Assembly (NCBI GenBank): GCA_036429605.1
Contig: JAVFKD010000016.1
Span: forward strand, 868,001 to 932,000
Direction: 5' to 3'
Length of the DNA stretch: 64,000 nucleotides
DNA from: Cladobotryum mycophilum
Taxonomy: Eukaryota; Ascomycota; Sordariomycetes; Hypocreales; Hypocreaceae
Made by a program: the position numbers and the translations under genes. Shown here in pieces: positions 1-11,552 of this stretch; position 1 is the stretch's first letter, and each line of letters starts with the position of its first letter. A model generated the notes under the pieces. That model was not told the DNA's origin, searched no databases, and saw nothing but the letters and a program-made list of their open reading frames with translations.

Positions 1-1369
1 GCTCAACTACCTCGGCCGAAGTTCCATGTCAGACTCAGAGCTCCAACGGCTTGAAGAGATTTCCATTCACTCGCCTGAAAAAGTGTCTGCCTCACACCCC
101 TCGTCTCCCACTCCACCCAATACAACCAAGAAGCATCAAAACAGGATTGTCGAGGCCATCTCATCAACCATCAGGAAGGCCACCACACTTCGAAGGAGCA
201 AGAAGCTGCCCCTCGTAGAGAGGTCCACATCTCCCACACTAGAACACCCTCCAATGGCCATCAAGCAGCGAACAGAACGGATGGGCAGCGTGGCACAGAG
301 CAGCAGCACAAACAGCGCCCACGAATCATCCTCTCCTGCGCAGTACGACCCCAATACCGCTGGGTTCATTCATGGGTTCTGTGATGACCCATTCAACGAA
401 ATGTCTCAAACACATTCTTCCTCCAATATGCGGTATTACGGCCAAGCCGGAGTCGACCCCACGCCAATGCTCTCGCCTGGTCGTCGTGCCAAGAGCGACC
501 AAGAGCTGTACCACGCTGCACATAGCATCTCTCCCACGACTACTATTGGTCCCGATGGCACAACTCAGGCACAAATGTCTGGGTCTTGGCCGCAGCACAT
601 GGTTCCTGCTTCCATGCCAGAACAATGGGCCGGTCATGGATACGTGACAAGCCAGGAGCCCGAGTGGTGGGGGGACATGAATATGTTCTCGGACCCCAAG
701 AATGTCAGCGTCAATCAAGCCATGCACTCTCAGCATGCAGAGCTGCCGTACGAATATGCGCATGTGCCCGACGCCGCTGGCCTTATGATACATATGCCTC
801 AACCTCGTTCATCCCAGCCAACCGTCGCAAACGACCTAGCGCTTATCGCGCAGACGTATCTCCCTCCTCCACCGCCCATCCCGGCCACGGAACGGGAACG
901 ATCTACTCGTCCACCCCGGGCCCCATCTTCGGGCGCCCGGCACCGGAACCCGTCATCCTCTCCTATGCGCAAGACCCGCGGCCCATCAGCTTCCCCACAA
1001 CCGCAGGCGCAAGCGCAGGCCCACCAATCCCGACACAGCTCCTCGGGGTCAATCTCCTCTGTGCGAAGCGCCTCTGGGCGCGTCAACGGGTCTATACCAG
1101 GAACGCCATGCGGTGTACGTAAGCATCGCTCACGAGACGCCAGCCTTGGCCTGAGCAACGGCGACGACATGGGCTTTGTCAACTTTACCCCCAACGATGG
1201 TAACATTTTGATGACGGGTGTGGCCCCCAGCGGGAGCTCTAAGACCAAGGCGCGGCGCGAAAAGGAGGCCCAGGAGCGACGGAGGAAGTTGAGCGAAGCG
1301 GCGATGAAGGCCGTAGCCGCGGCGGGAGGAGACGTTGACAAGCTGATACAAGAAGGCTTTGTCTTTTAG
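1..1369 (+). CDS. wetA: WetA-type developmental regulator, 5'-partial
   Basis: WetA acts late in the BrlA-AbaA-WetA cascade of asexual sporulation and controls conidial wall maturation, in the nucleus. The frame is open from base 2 to the stop at 1367-1369, so the Met at 26 need not be the real start and the gene continues off the left edge. Most of the visible 447 residues are Ser/Pro/Gln-rich and disordered, with a PPPPPP tract and a QAQAQAQ stretch. Recognition rests on the conserved C-terminus: FVNFTPNDG, then GVAPSGSSKTKARREKEAQE, then a short helix-rich end (AGGDVDKLIQEGFVF). Family knowledge: this C-terminal block is the conserved WetA part, while the rest of the family is poorly conserved. 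No intron is needed within the visible part. Confidence 0.82.
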   Translation, partial: LNYLGRSSMSDSELQRLEEISIHSPEKVSASHPSSPTPPNTTKKHQNRIVEAISSTIRKATTLRRSKKLPLVERSTSPTLEHPPMAIKQRTERMGSVAQSSSTNSAHESSSPAQYDPNTAGFIHGFCDDPFNEMSQTHSSSNMRYYGQAGVDPTPMLSPGRRAKSDQELYHAAHSISPTTTIGPDGTTQAQMSGSWPQHMVPASMPEQWAGHGYVTSQEPEWWGDMNMFSDPKNVSVNQAMHSQHAELPYEYAHVPDAAGLMIHMPQPRSSQPTVANDLALIAQTYLPPPPPIPATERERSTRPPRAPSSGARHRNPSSSPMRKTRGPSASPQPQAQAQAHQSRHSSSGSISSVRSASGRVNGSIPGTPCGVRKHRSRDASLGLSNGDDMGFVNFTPNDGNILMTGVAPSGSSKTKARREKEAQERRRKLSEAAMKAVAAAGGDVDKLIQEGFVF

Positions 1370-3045
1370 TGTGGTCTGTGCAGACACACACACACACACA
1401 CCTTTTCTTTGTTCAAAGGGCCACTGGATCGTTGTTTCAGGGGAAGGCTGAAACATTTCCCTCCTTGTTCATTCAAGGGTTTTTTTTGGAGGGTATGTTG
1501 GTTCCGCCCTTGCAGATCCGACTACCGATTGTGTTGGAGGGGGGAGCACAAGCCAAAGGGGTGCAACACGTGTAACAACTACAACTCTCGTCCCTTTTCT
1601 CTTTCTTTCTTCCTTTCCTTGTTTCTTGGCCTTTTATAAAGCCATATTTGGTCTTTGCACTTTTTATATTAACATTATTTTTCTTTGTCATGGGGATAAT
1701 TTAGGTAAAGGGGAGGAGGGGGAGATTGAACTTGTATGGAACAAACCTTGGGGTGGATAAAAAGAACAACCCTTTTTTAGGGGTTGTTATAGTAGGGAAA
1801 GGGATGGGATAGGGAAAAATATCTTTGTATACTAAGACTACTACTACTACTTTTTCTTAATATTTCTTTTTATTAGATTCTATTGGGGGGAAGGGGAGGG
1901 GAGGAAGAGAGGGCAGATAGATTAGATGCTGAGCATGGAAAGAAAGTCCCCCAGACCAGGCGGTTTTTATCCGCGATAATACAAAACGTAAAATCATTTC
2001 ATCACAAAGTTTGCATGTCGGCCTTTATGTGTGTCGAGGACTAAATTTAACATTCCATCACTCTATTTCTCCCCTCTCCTCTAAAGAACTTTTCCAACGA
2101 AAACATGACGACGGGAAAAAAGAACCGTTGAAGCATTCGTTTCATTAGCCTTTCATGGATAAAAAGTCTGCACAGACACCCCTTCCTTTTACCGCGACAA
2201 ATGCATCTATGAGTGTAGACGTTGTCACCAAGGGGTAGGGGACATTTAATCCGAACATCAACTCTAGATAATTTGAGGGTGCGTGTTCGGATTAATTGTT
2301 TCGCAGCTTGATCACCTGATCGTATATAATACCCAGCAATTCCATTGCTCATGTCTAGGTTCTTGGGGGTACCTCGAGTTCCCAAAGCTCTCTCTCGTCA
2401 CCAATACGTAAAATGCTCATTCAAGAAACATGGCTATAATAGGTAGTACTTGAACTCATTGTATTCTTCACAGCATCTCTGTTACCAAATAAGATAAAAT
2501 AAAAGACCCCTCTTTAGTTTTCAACCCAATGCCAGACATGTATGTAACCGGGTCTAGCTTCGATAAACTAAAATAATAAAAAAAGAAAAAAAGGACAAGA
2601 AAATAGTCCCCCGCCCTCCCAAACTTCCAACCCCCTTTTTGATGCGTGTGTGTTTTATATACAAAGTGAAAGAAATGGAGTAAAGGGAAGGGGGGGGAGA
2701 AAGCACTCATATAATAAAAGAGACATGGAAACATCACCATGCCTTTATACCAACGCCTAGTTCTCGTTATAGACGCCGATCATGCCCCTAAAGCCAAACA
2801 GCAAAGGGAAAAAGATGGAGAGAGAAAAAAGAAAAGTACAGAGGGAGGAGATCCAAGGATTAATGCTCTTCTTGCCCTATCGAGGGTATGCCAAAAGAAA
2901 AACCTAGCCAAACCCAAAACCAACATCTAGTACGGTTTGCGTAGTCTTGCTATGCTCCATGGAAAGGGAATCTCCGCTGATAAATGCGATCACTCATGCA
3001 AAGGAAGAAATTATACAACGGCACAAAACATGACGTCAGAGTCAT
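1370..3045. other. intergenic, tail-to-tail (wetA / flavin-carrier-like gene)
   Basis: No convincing gene. It lies between two convergent 3' ends, so it must hold both 3' UTRs. It contains an 18-nt CA tract at 1384-1401, runs of T and A, a short TAC repeat near 1840-1852 and purine-rich stretches (about 1880-1915). Small open frames here have no protein-like composition. Confidence 0.6.
1384..1401. repeat. (CA)n microsatellite
   Basis: Nine perfect AC dinucleotides starting 15 bases after the wetA stop codon, so probably inside its 3' UTR. Confidence 0.9.
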
Positions 3046-5378
3046 TTAATGTTCGTAACCCGCACCACGTTGCCATGGACTAGACATCTTGTTAGCAGAC
3101 CATAAGAAAGGAGGGAATCAAGTTGTTCTTACCTGACGTTGTTTTGTGATCGGTAGCCCCCTCCTGGGCTTGTGTTGTCATGTGATCGTTGTTGGGTCAA
3201 TGGAGCCCCAGAGTTGGTGTAAGGGTTCGGATAAGGGTTCGGTGAGGCAGTTCGGAAGGCATTTTGGTTGGGTTGCCCAGCAGGGAAGAGAGGCATAGAG
3301 GGATTAACCGGAGATCGAGGTCTCTGGGCAAACGAGTTTTGAGAGTTTGAAGCGGATGCGCCATATGTCATTGGTTGTTGATCAGTTCGTCGTCGAAGAT
3401 CCTCGGAAGATAATGATTCGTTGTCATCGTCAAGATCAAGCTGCTTGTTGTATCCGCCCTTGTCACCGCGAGCCGTGGCGGCCAAAGCATCCAATTCGGT
3501 GGTCGTGTTTAGCTGCGTCTGAGACTTCATAAAGGAGGCTCGGTCATCGGCCATGAACTGATATCGTGCGTCCGGGTTCTTTCGGAAGAATGAAAAGGTC
3601 GCCGACACGATGACCATGAGCAACAGAATCAGTGCAAAGGCGGCATTCAAGATGAACAGGACCACACCAACAACACCGACGACCAACTTAGGAGCGTCAA
3701 AAACATTGGTGAAGATGAGGAGGAAAATGGAGTTCAAGAAGTTGATGACGCAGATGGCAATATTAAAAGAGTTGGTGCTCTTGTCCATCCAGGGGCGCAG
3801 AAGAGAAGCGGAGATTAGTGCACCAGCTTCGAGAACAATAAAGCCCACGGCCTGTGCGATGCCCGACTTTTGGGCAAGGGCAACAAACATGGCTTTGAGC
3901 AAAGTGTAGATCAACACCGGGACAATGTAGTAGTACGCAGAGGCTCTGAACTGGACATAGAGGAATCCCCATTTGTTGAGCGCCTGAGGGTCAGAAAAGA
4001 GAATGTATGCAGGGTTTCTGTGCATGGTAACTGAACGCCGAGCGATGAGGATAACCTTGCTAGCACCCCAGCCCAGGGTGATTACAAGTCCGAAAAAGAA
4101 GAAGACGGCGAGAACAACTTCGGCAGGCGAATCGCTCTGGGTAAATTCCCACATGCACAGGATAGCCATTTGTGGGAAGCCAATCAAGGCAACACGGAAA
4201 AGAATTCCCTTGAGCACCGTGAGCCACCCGTTGCGGAACTCCAGGAAGCTATCACTCTTCATAAATTTTCTCGCAACCAGCAATTCGAGCAAACCCTTGA
4301 ATGCAGCCACACCAGCAGCTGTAAAGATTCCGAAAAGCCAGAAGAAAACGAGGCCGGTAATGAATAGGTTGGTGGACTCGATGCCGGCCTTGAAGGCGAC
4401 ACGCTGAATACCAAAGACTACAAAGCTCCCGGATCCAGTGGTAATGTTGGCGCGCTTGACGAGAGCAACAGCAGACTTGGGCATCATGGCCAGACCACGC
4501 TTGAAGAGACTGAGGCCCACCTCGGCAACCTGGAGGCTTCGCTTCTCGACCTGGACGGAGACGGTGGTAAGAGAGTCGAAGATTGTCGAAGGTTTGCCGC
4601 CAGTTGAGCGCTGGTACCAGGTAAAGATGTCCTGCATAAATCGAACCTTGATGATGCCCATTGACCATTGGAAGTCCTGAGTCCAAGACTGCACAATGGG
4701 AGGCAAAGGAACACCTGTGAGACCGAGAATAGCCTGGGCTTGGAAATAACCGAAGAGCGAAAGGGAATTGGCGGCAACGTGGGCGGCAGTGTTGGCATTT
4801 CCGAGACCATTGACGATAGCCGAGGCCATCAACGCCAGACCAGCAATGATTGCGGTGGCCCATTTAACGCCAATCAGGTTAACGGTCTTGCCGTTGGAAA
4901 TATCAGCCTCGACGCAAGCAACACTCTGGCCATTGCTGGTCAGGTTGACGTGAATCCTGACACTGGCATCCAAATCAGGGATCATGTAGGCGATACCAGG
5001 AATCTGCTTGGCGGCATCCGGGGAGACGGGAAGGTTGAAACCAAAGGCAATCTTTCCAGAAACCATGGGACAAAGACCAGCAAGATTGATGTCGCAGGGG
5101 TCGACCGTCTGGCGCAGGAAGGTGTAACCATAGGCGGAAGCGGAAATATCGAAATGGACCTTTCCTTGGACTGATGACGTGGCCACCATGTTGATGCTGG
5201 CCGAGTTGTTTTGAGGCGTGTAAACGAGGTTGAAGAGACTGGCTTGGAGACTCGAGTCCTGCTGGCAAGCATTCAGTGAATTGGAGATGAGCATCCTCGA
5301 GTCGGCTGCAGACGCTGGCGACAGCATCGTGGCCGCGGCGGCCAACAGAAGAAGCGGCGTCCTCAGGAACGACCGCAT
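3046..5378 (-). CDS. TRP-like/ML-domain membrane protein, flavin carrier (FLC) family
   Basis: Two exons: 3133-5378 and an 11-codon last exon 3046-3079. The 53-nt intron has donor gtaaga, branch gctaac and acceptor tctag. The spliced protein is 759 aa and ends SPWQRGAGYEH, which I regard as the usual C-terminus of fungal members; reading through the donor would stop one codon later. A signal peptide (about residues 1-24, ending ASA) is followed by an ML-like lumenal domain to about residue 170, then about nine hydrophobic segments of the TRP-like domain and an acidic, disordered Ser/Gln/Asn/Pro-rich tail. Yeast FLC1-3 and Aspergillus FlcA are linked to FAD transport into the ER, wall integrity and calcium homeostasis; the function here is inferred from the family. 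Start chosen at the Met of the signal peptide. Confidence 0.85.
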
Positions 5379-8300
5379 TGTAACGAATTGTATATATATA
5401 TATTTGGCCTTTGAGGGAGAAGGTGGGAAAATGGGTACGGAGAAGTTGATAATTCGTATGGTCGTGGCCGTATTCGTAGAGGTGTCGTCGTCCTGCGCAA
5501 CGCCTCAAGCTTTCAAAGGGGGTAAGATTCGTGACGCGATGTAAGATTTGTCGGCGGATTTTCGTCTTGTCTGCAACTCTCGAGCGTATTATTGGGGGCC
5601 TAGGTATTCCCTTTTTCTTCTTTTCGCTGTTACAATACAAAAGAGACAATGCAATGGGCGCTGCCCCAGAAGAAAAAAGTCGAATGTCCCTTTGTTCTTT
5701 TCTTGTGTGTGTATCTTTTGTAAGGGAGGTTTTGTTTTGTGAAAGAAAAGAAAAGTGATGACGAAATGTAAGGTGGTTGTTGTTGATGATGGGAAAAAGG
5801 CAGGAATTCCAGAGGAAGTGCCGACGAGATTAAAGTAGAACTAGCGGATAGATCCGAGTTTGCGTGCGGCGCATGAAAGTCAAGAAGAAAAGCGAGCGGA
5901 ATGTTGTTTTTCTTGCTGTTGTTCTTTTTTGTTCGAAAGAAGGAGAAATGAAAAACAAGTTACAATAGAAAGAAAGAGAGAAAAAGGCTAAAGTGAAGAA
6001 AGTTGTGAGTTGTAGCGAACGGTGTGAGATGTCCTGTTTCGGATGTGCTTCTCGTGACGTGCTTTTGGGGATTGTTGTTTAAAGGGAGGGATTGGATGGG
6101 AAGGATAAAGGCTGGCTGGCTGGTGCTGCTGGTGCTGCTGGCGCTGCTGGCGCTGGGAAAGAAAGCTGGAGGGCCCCAAGTCTGGAACTTGGAACAGTGG
6201 ATGTGTGGGAGGTGCTGCAAGCGCTGTTGCATCCCTCCCACTGCACCTGGACAAGTACCTTGTAGCGCATGCATAGCGCATAGTAGTATAATTAGGGGGT
6301 GTGTGGGCTATGGCGTTCCAACCAACCACCATGAGAGGGGATGGGGCCAAGGAACCCAAGAAACAAGGTTGCATTTGGCTCCGTATGGGTTGATTGAATT
6401 GATTGAGGGTGACCTCAAGAACCATATGTTAGCAGATACCTTTTCCTGGGGGGACGCGCGCCGGTGGGTGTGGATCCAGTGACCCAGGCAAGTTTGCGGT
6501 ACCTGAAGATTGGCGTGGAGCTGCAGAGGAATGATGGGTATTCATTCCCTCCCCTGGACAGTCTTGGCGGGGTCATTGATTTTGCCTACTTGCACTAACA
6601 GACGCTACCCCTCCCCTCCTCTCCTCTCCTCCTCCCCAAACCAGCCTCCACCACGGATGGCTAAAAGTGACCAGTTGACCACCAACGGTTCAGTGGGTGA
6701 CTTGACTGGCAACGCTCGCTCGCTGCCCCTGGTTTTGGTTTTGGTTTGTTCCCTTGGGAAAGACACGCAGTGCGCGCGTGTGCTCCCCCAAAGACCATCC
6801 CCTCCAACCCATCGCAGATCCAAAAGGAAAGAAAAAGAAAAAATTAATGGGAAAATGATGCAACAAAGAAAAACAAACGTCATTGAAGTGATACGTAATC
6901 ATTCCGCGATGGGGCTGGCTACACACCCCTCAAGCCCTGCCCAACTAAAAGCAATCTTGGCTTTTGTTTTTTTGTTCAAAATAAAACAAAAAACTCACTC
7001 ATTCAATATTACCAATCGGTTACGAGGGCCAAGTGTTTGTTTTTAAGCCCCCTTCTTGGCTATAATACGAGCCGAGCTACCAAGTGCTTCATAATCTTTT
7101 TTTTTTAAACCCCCGCAATGTGTTTCTCTCTACAGAGTACTCCGTACCTTACCTTGTCATCTTTACGAGAAGCGCCCCTAGAACGATTGATTCATTAGTA
7201 TGGGATAGAAGTAGTACCTACAAAAATAACAGCAGAGCTGGAAAATAGCCCCGATACAACCAAAAACTGTAACACGCGCGTCACCAATCCAATAAGAAAC
7301 ACATCTCCCCCCAAAACTTTCCTTGAAAGGGCCAGAAGAAGTTCCTTCCCGCGTAGCCGCCCAGACATGCAAGCATGCATGCATCAGACCAGGTCAAAAA
7401 GTCAAAAAGTCTCCACACAACCAACAATGCGTGCGACACAACACAACACATACGCAACGCACGCACACAAGCCAAGTAAATTTAAGGTCGCTGCACAGCC
7501 TCCGGCAAGTCAGGTCGAACTGAGCTTTTTTGAACGGCTGTTCTCTTTTTCCTTTCTTTCTTTCTTTCGTACTCCGTACTTGTAACATGCTCATGTTGGG
7601 GTTGGGCGGTTACAAGGGGGGGAATGGAAGCCCCCTGTCATTTTTTATGCAAAGCAGCAATGCCCCCCCTGGCAAAACCTGTAGATAAAAAGAGACGAGA
7701 GGAGGAAGCGTCAAGGCCTGTACATCAAATATGCAATGATGTGCGACTTTTTGACGCTTCAGTGATGCGCAGCTTATCCTTGTAGATCCCTCTCGTCATA
7801 CATTTTTTCTGGGGGGTTATTTCATTACTTCTCACCCAATCAATCTTTCCTTCTTTCACGTCTTTTTTCTCAATAGCCGCCCAAGAAAAATGCAGAGAGC
7901 AAAAAAATAAGGTAGTCTAGCTTTGCAGATTCGAAACTCCATTGAATTGTTGCTTTTTGCGAGAATTTGATTCCCCCCGGCCATGTTGTGGCACTTTTTT
8001 TTACATTCCCCTGCTGCGGCGCCGAGAGGACCAAGCAAGGGAAAAGACGAGTCCAGACAAGTTTTTTCTGCATTCAATGGTGAGAGTTTAGTAGGTACAT
8101 GGGGACTAAAGATTTCAGCGGCAGTGTGCTCGTATACTCGCCCTATTGGAAAGTCTTGTTGTGGCAACGTACATTTGCTCTCCTTGCTTCGGAATGCAAA
8201 ACCAGACTCACCCACCTCCAACAGATATTTGCACAATAAGCCATCTCCATCCCCCCAACCTCCAACTCTGGAATGACTCTTGGCAAACTAAAAACCTACT

Positions 8301-8910
8301 GTTTAGAATGATTTTTTTTTTGTTTAAATCAAGATCCTCAACCTCTTCGTATCCAAGTCACCCAGTGGCGCTACACACAAACACATTCCCAGCCCACCCG
8401 TATTATCGTAGTACTAACCCTCCAGCATACCCGGTATAGAAAAAACAATGCATCCCAAGGCATCTAAAAATACAGAAGTCCTTGACTCAGTTTTGGCTAG
8501 AAAGGAAAAACTTCTTCTCATAATATGCATTGGATTCGTCATGCTGGTCTTATTCTACCGAACACATGGTTACATCCAATAGACTCGGGATGCTACTAAC
8601 GTCTTTACATTTCTATCACGCGGAACAGCCATTCCTTAGACTCATCCCCTGGTCCCCTGATACCCCCCTTCGTGAACCATTGATCAAACTGTTGCACCTG
8701 AAACTCTTGATCGTCTGGACCGCCCACCTTCCGAATGCACTTCCAAACCCAATCTCGAAACAATGCCAAAGCTCCAAAGTATCCCCCTTCGTTGTTACAA
8801 AAAATCCCTTCTATGTATTTCATTACACGTAAAAAAAAAAAGCAAAAGATAAATCCCTTCAAAAAGTACAAATTGTTCAGGAAACCAAAAAAACTAAAAA
8901 AAAAAACTCT
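5379..8910. other. 3.5-kb gene-free stretch
   Basis: Upstream of the FLC-like gene and downstream of the DUF3433 gene, both on the minus strand. The first few hundred bases probably form the FLC-like promoter and 5' UTR, with a TA repeat at about 5391-5402. I see a GCTGGT/GCTGCT repeat (6111-6157), homopolymer runs, pyrimidine/purine tracts and two exact copies of GTACTCCGTAC (7137-7147 and 7569-7579). Open frames here, such as 6024-6482, are repeat translations or low-complexity. A noncoding RNA or an unrecognised small gene cannot be excluded. Confidence 0.5.
6111..6157. repeat. GCTGGY/GCTGCT simple repeat
   Basis: About 47 bases of GCTGGC, GCTGGT and GCTGCT units in tandem, in a gene-free region. 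Its +strand translation is a leucine run and should not be taken for a membrane segment. Confidence 0.8.
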
Positions 8911-11552
8911 CTAGAGTTCATCCCATCGCGTGTTCCACGGCTGTATCCCCTGCAAAAAGTCAATACCATGCTTATAATTGCTAATCAGCTCCTCCTGGTC
9001 CACGCCGCAGTGCTTCTGCCCGTCTCGTCCCACGAACCATCCCAGCCCGTATGTCGTTCTACCATCCTCTTCGAGCTTGCGCAGCATCTCTGCGTTGCTA
9101 AGTTTGGCCGTGCCGACAAAGTTGTACAGCATCTTGCTTTGATGAATGTACGCGAGCACGGAGGCGATGGTGTTGGGCTGTCGGGGCAGGAATGGGTGAC
9201 GCCGACGCACGAGGACGGATATGGCCACGGAGCTCATGTAAAGTAGGATGAAAAGCGACAGGATGACTGATACGTAAAAGGACCTGACGGTTTCCTGCCC
9301 AGAATTGATCTGGCGATAATCGTCATCGTCCGCATCAGGGACCCCCGCCGTCTTATACTCCATAAGAAAGTCGTGTCCATCAACAGTGGCTAGTCCTGTT
9401 ACGAGAATAGTCAAGAATTCGGCCATGATGCTTCCGAATCCGACTAAAAACACGAGGATATGGCCATTTAGCAGCGCTCTTATAGGCATGTACCCAAAAG
9501 GCAGCGCCGTGTAATCGAGCAAGAGCGTCTTTGGTGACGCATGCCGCCTGGAAAGGATATAGTACGGCTCCATCATCCGAACCGCCGTCTCCATACCTCC
9601 CCAAGCCATTTTCAGGCAAACCGCCATAGCCGTGACCACCCAAGGCGCCTTGTCCGTCACTATAATGGCGGGCGAGAACAAAAACGCGGGGATAAAGCCC
9701 GTGAATACTATAAGCCCGATTATCATGGAGATGAGGCCTCCTTTGCGAAGCATCAGGGGATGTGGATGTGCGGAAAGGTGGTGGTCCTGAAACATGTCTC
9801 GTTCCTTGGAGGTGGCGGGATTGTCATCATCCGGAGCAAGAGACGAGTTTCTGAGAACGTAGCGGTTGTACTTTAGTCTATGATGAATATCATCATGCTT
9901 GGCCGTGTCCATGTCCTTGAAATCCATCAAGATATGGCTCACGACAGCCATTGATGCCAGGCCAGCAATGCCTCTGACATCAGATAAAAGACCGGAGCGT
10001 CGGCTCTGAAGCAGGTAAAACAATCCACCTCCAAGGGCGGCAATTATAACAAGAGTCGATGTAAGAAGACGAGAAAATAGGGGAGAAAAATTAAGCCACT
10101 TGTATCCATCTGGATTCGCCAATCGCTGTGATCGGCTGGGGCTCAGCACCACACAAGCGGCTGCAAAGGTAGGGACCAGAGAGACGGCAAGGATAGTGGC
10201 AATGGATGAAAGTGCCACGGCGTAATGCCCCTTCTTGAGGGCTCTAAAAGGTCGGAAGAAGTTGAAGCTGGTCGCATAGTCGAGGTTGATGGATTCGGCC
10301 GCCAAAGCACCGCCCTTTTTAGACAGCTGGTAGAAAGCCTCCAACCGACGAACCTCAAAGTCTGTAAATTGCCAGAGAACGCCGTAGACGACAGCCGACA
10401 GGGTGGGCGCAAACTTGACGGCAAAGTACAGTCCAGAGTCAATCTCGTTGGGCGACTTGAACTTGATCAATGGATCCTGTTTGTATATCTGGAATAAAAC
10501 CTCCTGCATGACGCCCAGGCCAAGTGACAGGACAACCATGACGACTAGATATGGCCACTGCATGGAAAATGGTTTCCAGTTTGGTTGCGGGTAAAAGACC
10601 TGCGACGCCTGCTCCTTTGCATAAATCGTAGTTCGGCGCCGATCTCCTGTGGTAAACATGTCGGGTCCCTCCAGTTGACTCAAGTCGGCCCCAGCAGGTT
10701 CCTCCATAATCACCTCGATAACTTTGCCCCGTCTATTTGCTTCATCCTGGCCAATATAACGAAGAGTCTCGGCACGGCTTATTGACTTGCTCTGCATCCT
10801 TCGCGCGAACGATTTGGACATGCTCCGCTGGAGACTACCGGGCGAGGAAAGAAGATCTGCACCTCGAACCTTAGTCTCGGCTCGAAATCCCTGCCCCAAC
10901 CCTCCAGTCAGGTTTCCCTTTGCCTCCTGTTCCTGCAGCTTTCGGATAAATTCTGCGTCGTGTGCGTCCATGGGTCCCAGCGAGACCGTAAAGTCGAATT
11001 CGGGTACACCGTGCTCTTCCTCCTCTTCCTCCTCCAGAATGGCTTCATATTTGCTTTTCCCGGTGCCCATTGGAGCTGCCCTTTGTAGAAGTGATAAATC
11101 ATAGGACTCCTCCTCAATGCTCTCAGGCATCGTCTGCCTAACCGAATGGTAACTTGATTTGCGACCCTTTGATAGAGTCCTTGGCGGAGGCCCCCCGTGA
11201 CAGTTACCGGTGCGTAACCTCCATCTGTGTTGGAATATGAGAATGAGCCCCACGAAGATGTAGCGGGTGCTGCCGGCGGAGACGCATAGTTGTTGTTGTG
11301 ATTGCTATAATTGCTATAATCCACGTATCCTGCAGAGCTTCGACGGTCGTACTCTGAGTCTATCGAGACTATGGATTCGCGCCCGCGCAATTGGTGAGAG
11401 CCGGAGGGGTCAGTAGGGTCGTAGGGGTTATCAATGTCACTGATCTCCGAGATGTTGGAAATGCGATGGTTGAGCTGATGGCCCGCAGGAGGCCCGTCCC
11501 AGAAGGGATCCGTAAAGGGCTGCTGCCCGCCCTGTCCATTATAATAAGCCAT
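8911..11552 (-). CDS. DUF3433 multi-pass membrane protein
   Basis: Two exons: 11208-11552 (115 codons) and 8911-11133. The 74-nt intron has donor gtaact and acceptor ggcag. The join gives GGYAP followed by TMPESIEEES and an 855-aa protein. The N-terminal ~330 residues are cytosolic-looking: Ser/Tyr/Asn-rich, then an acidic EEEEEEE stretch, then SMSKSFARRMQSKS. Two similar membrane blocks follow, each with a start like PYLVVMVVLSLGLG or GGLISMIIGLIVF, a family-typical E-x-x-Y/F-x-x-S segment (LEAFYQLSKKGG and MMEPYYILSRRHA), and an LLDY/NLDY element before a hydrophobic segment. This internal duplication is what I know of DUF3433 proteins. Their function is unknown to me. The ORF's own first Met lies in the intron and is not the start. 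Confidence 0.8.

Noticed and set aside
326..1341. Several long minus- and plus-strand ORFs overlapping wetA
   Set aside because: GC-rich shadows of the wetA frame with no recognisable content; wetA's C-terminus is conserved.
6024..6482. 152-codon plus-strand ORF with an N-terminal leucine run
   Set aside because: The leucine run comes from the GCTGGY repeat; no other protein character.
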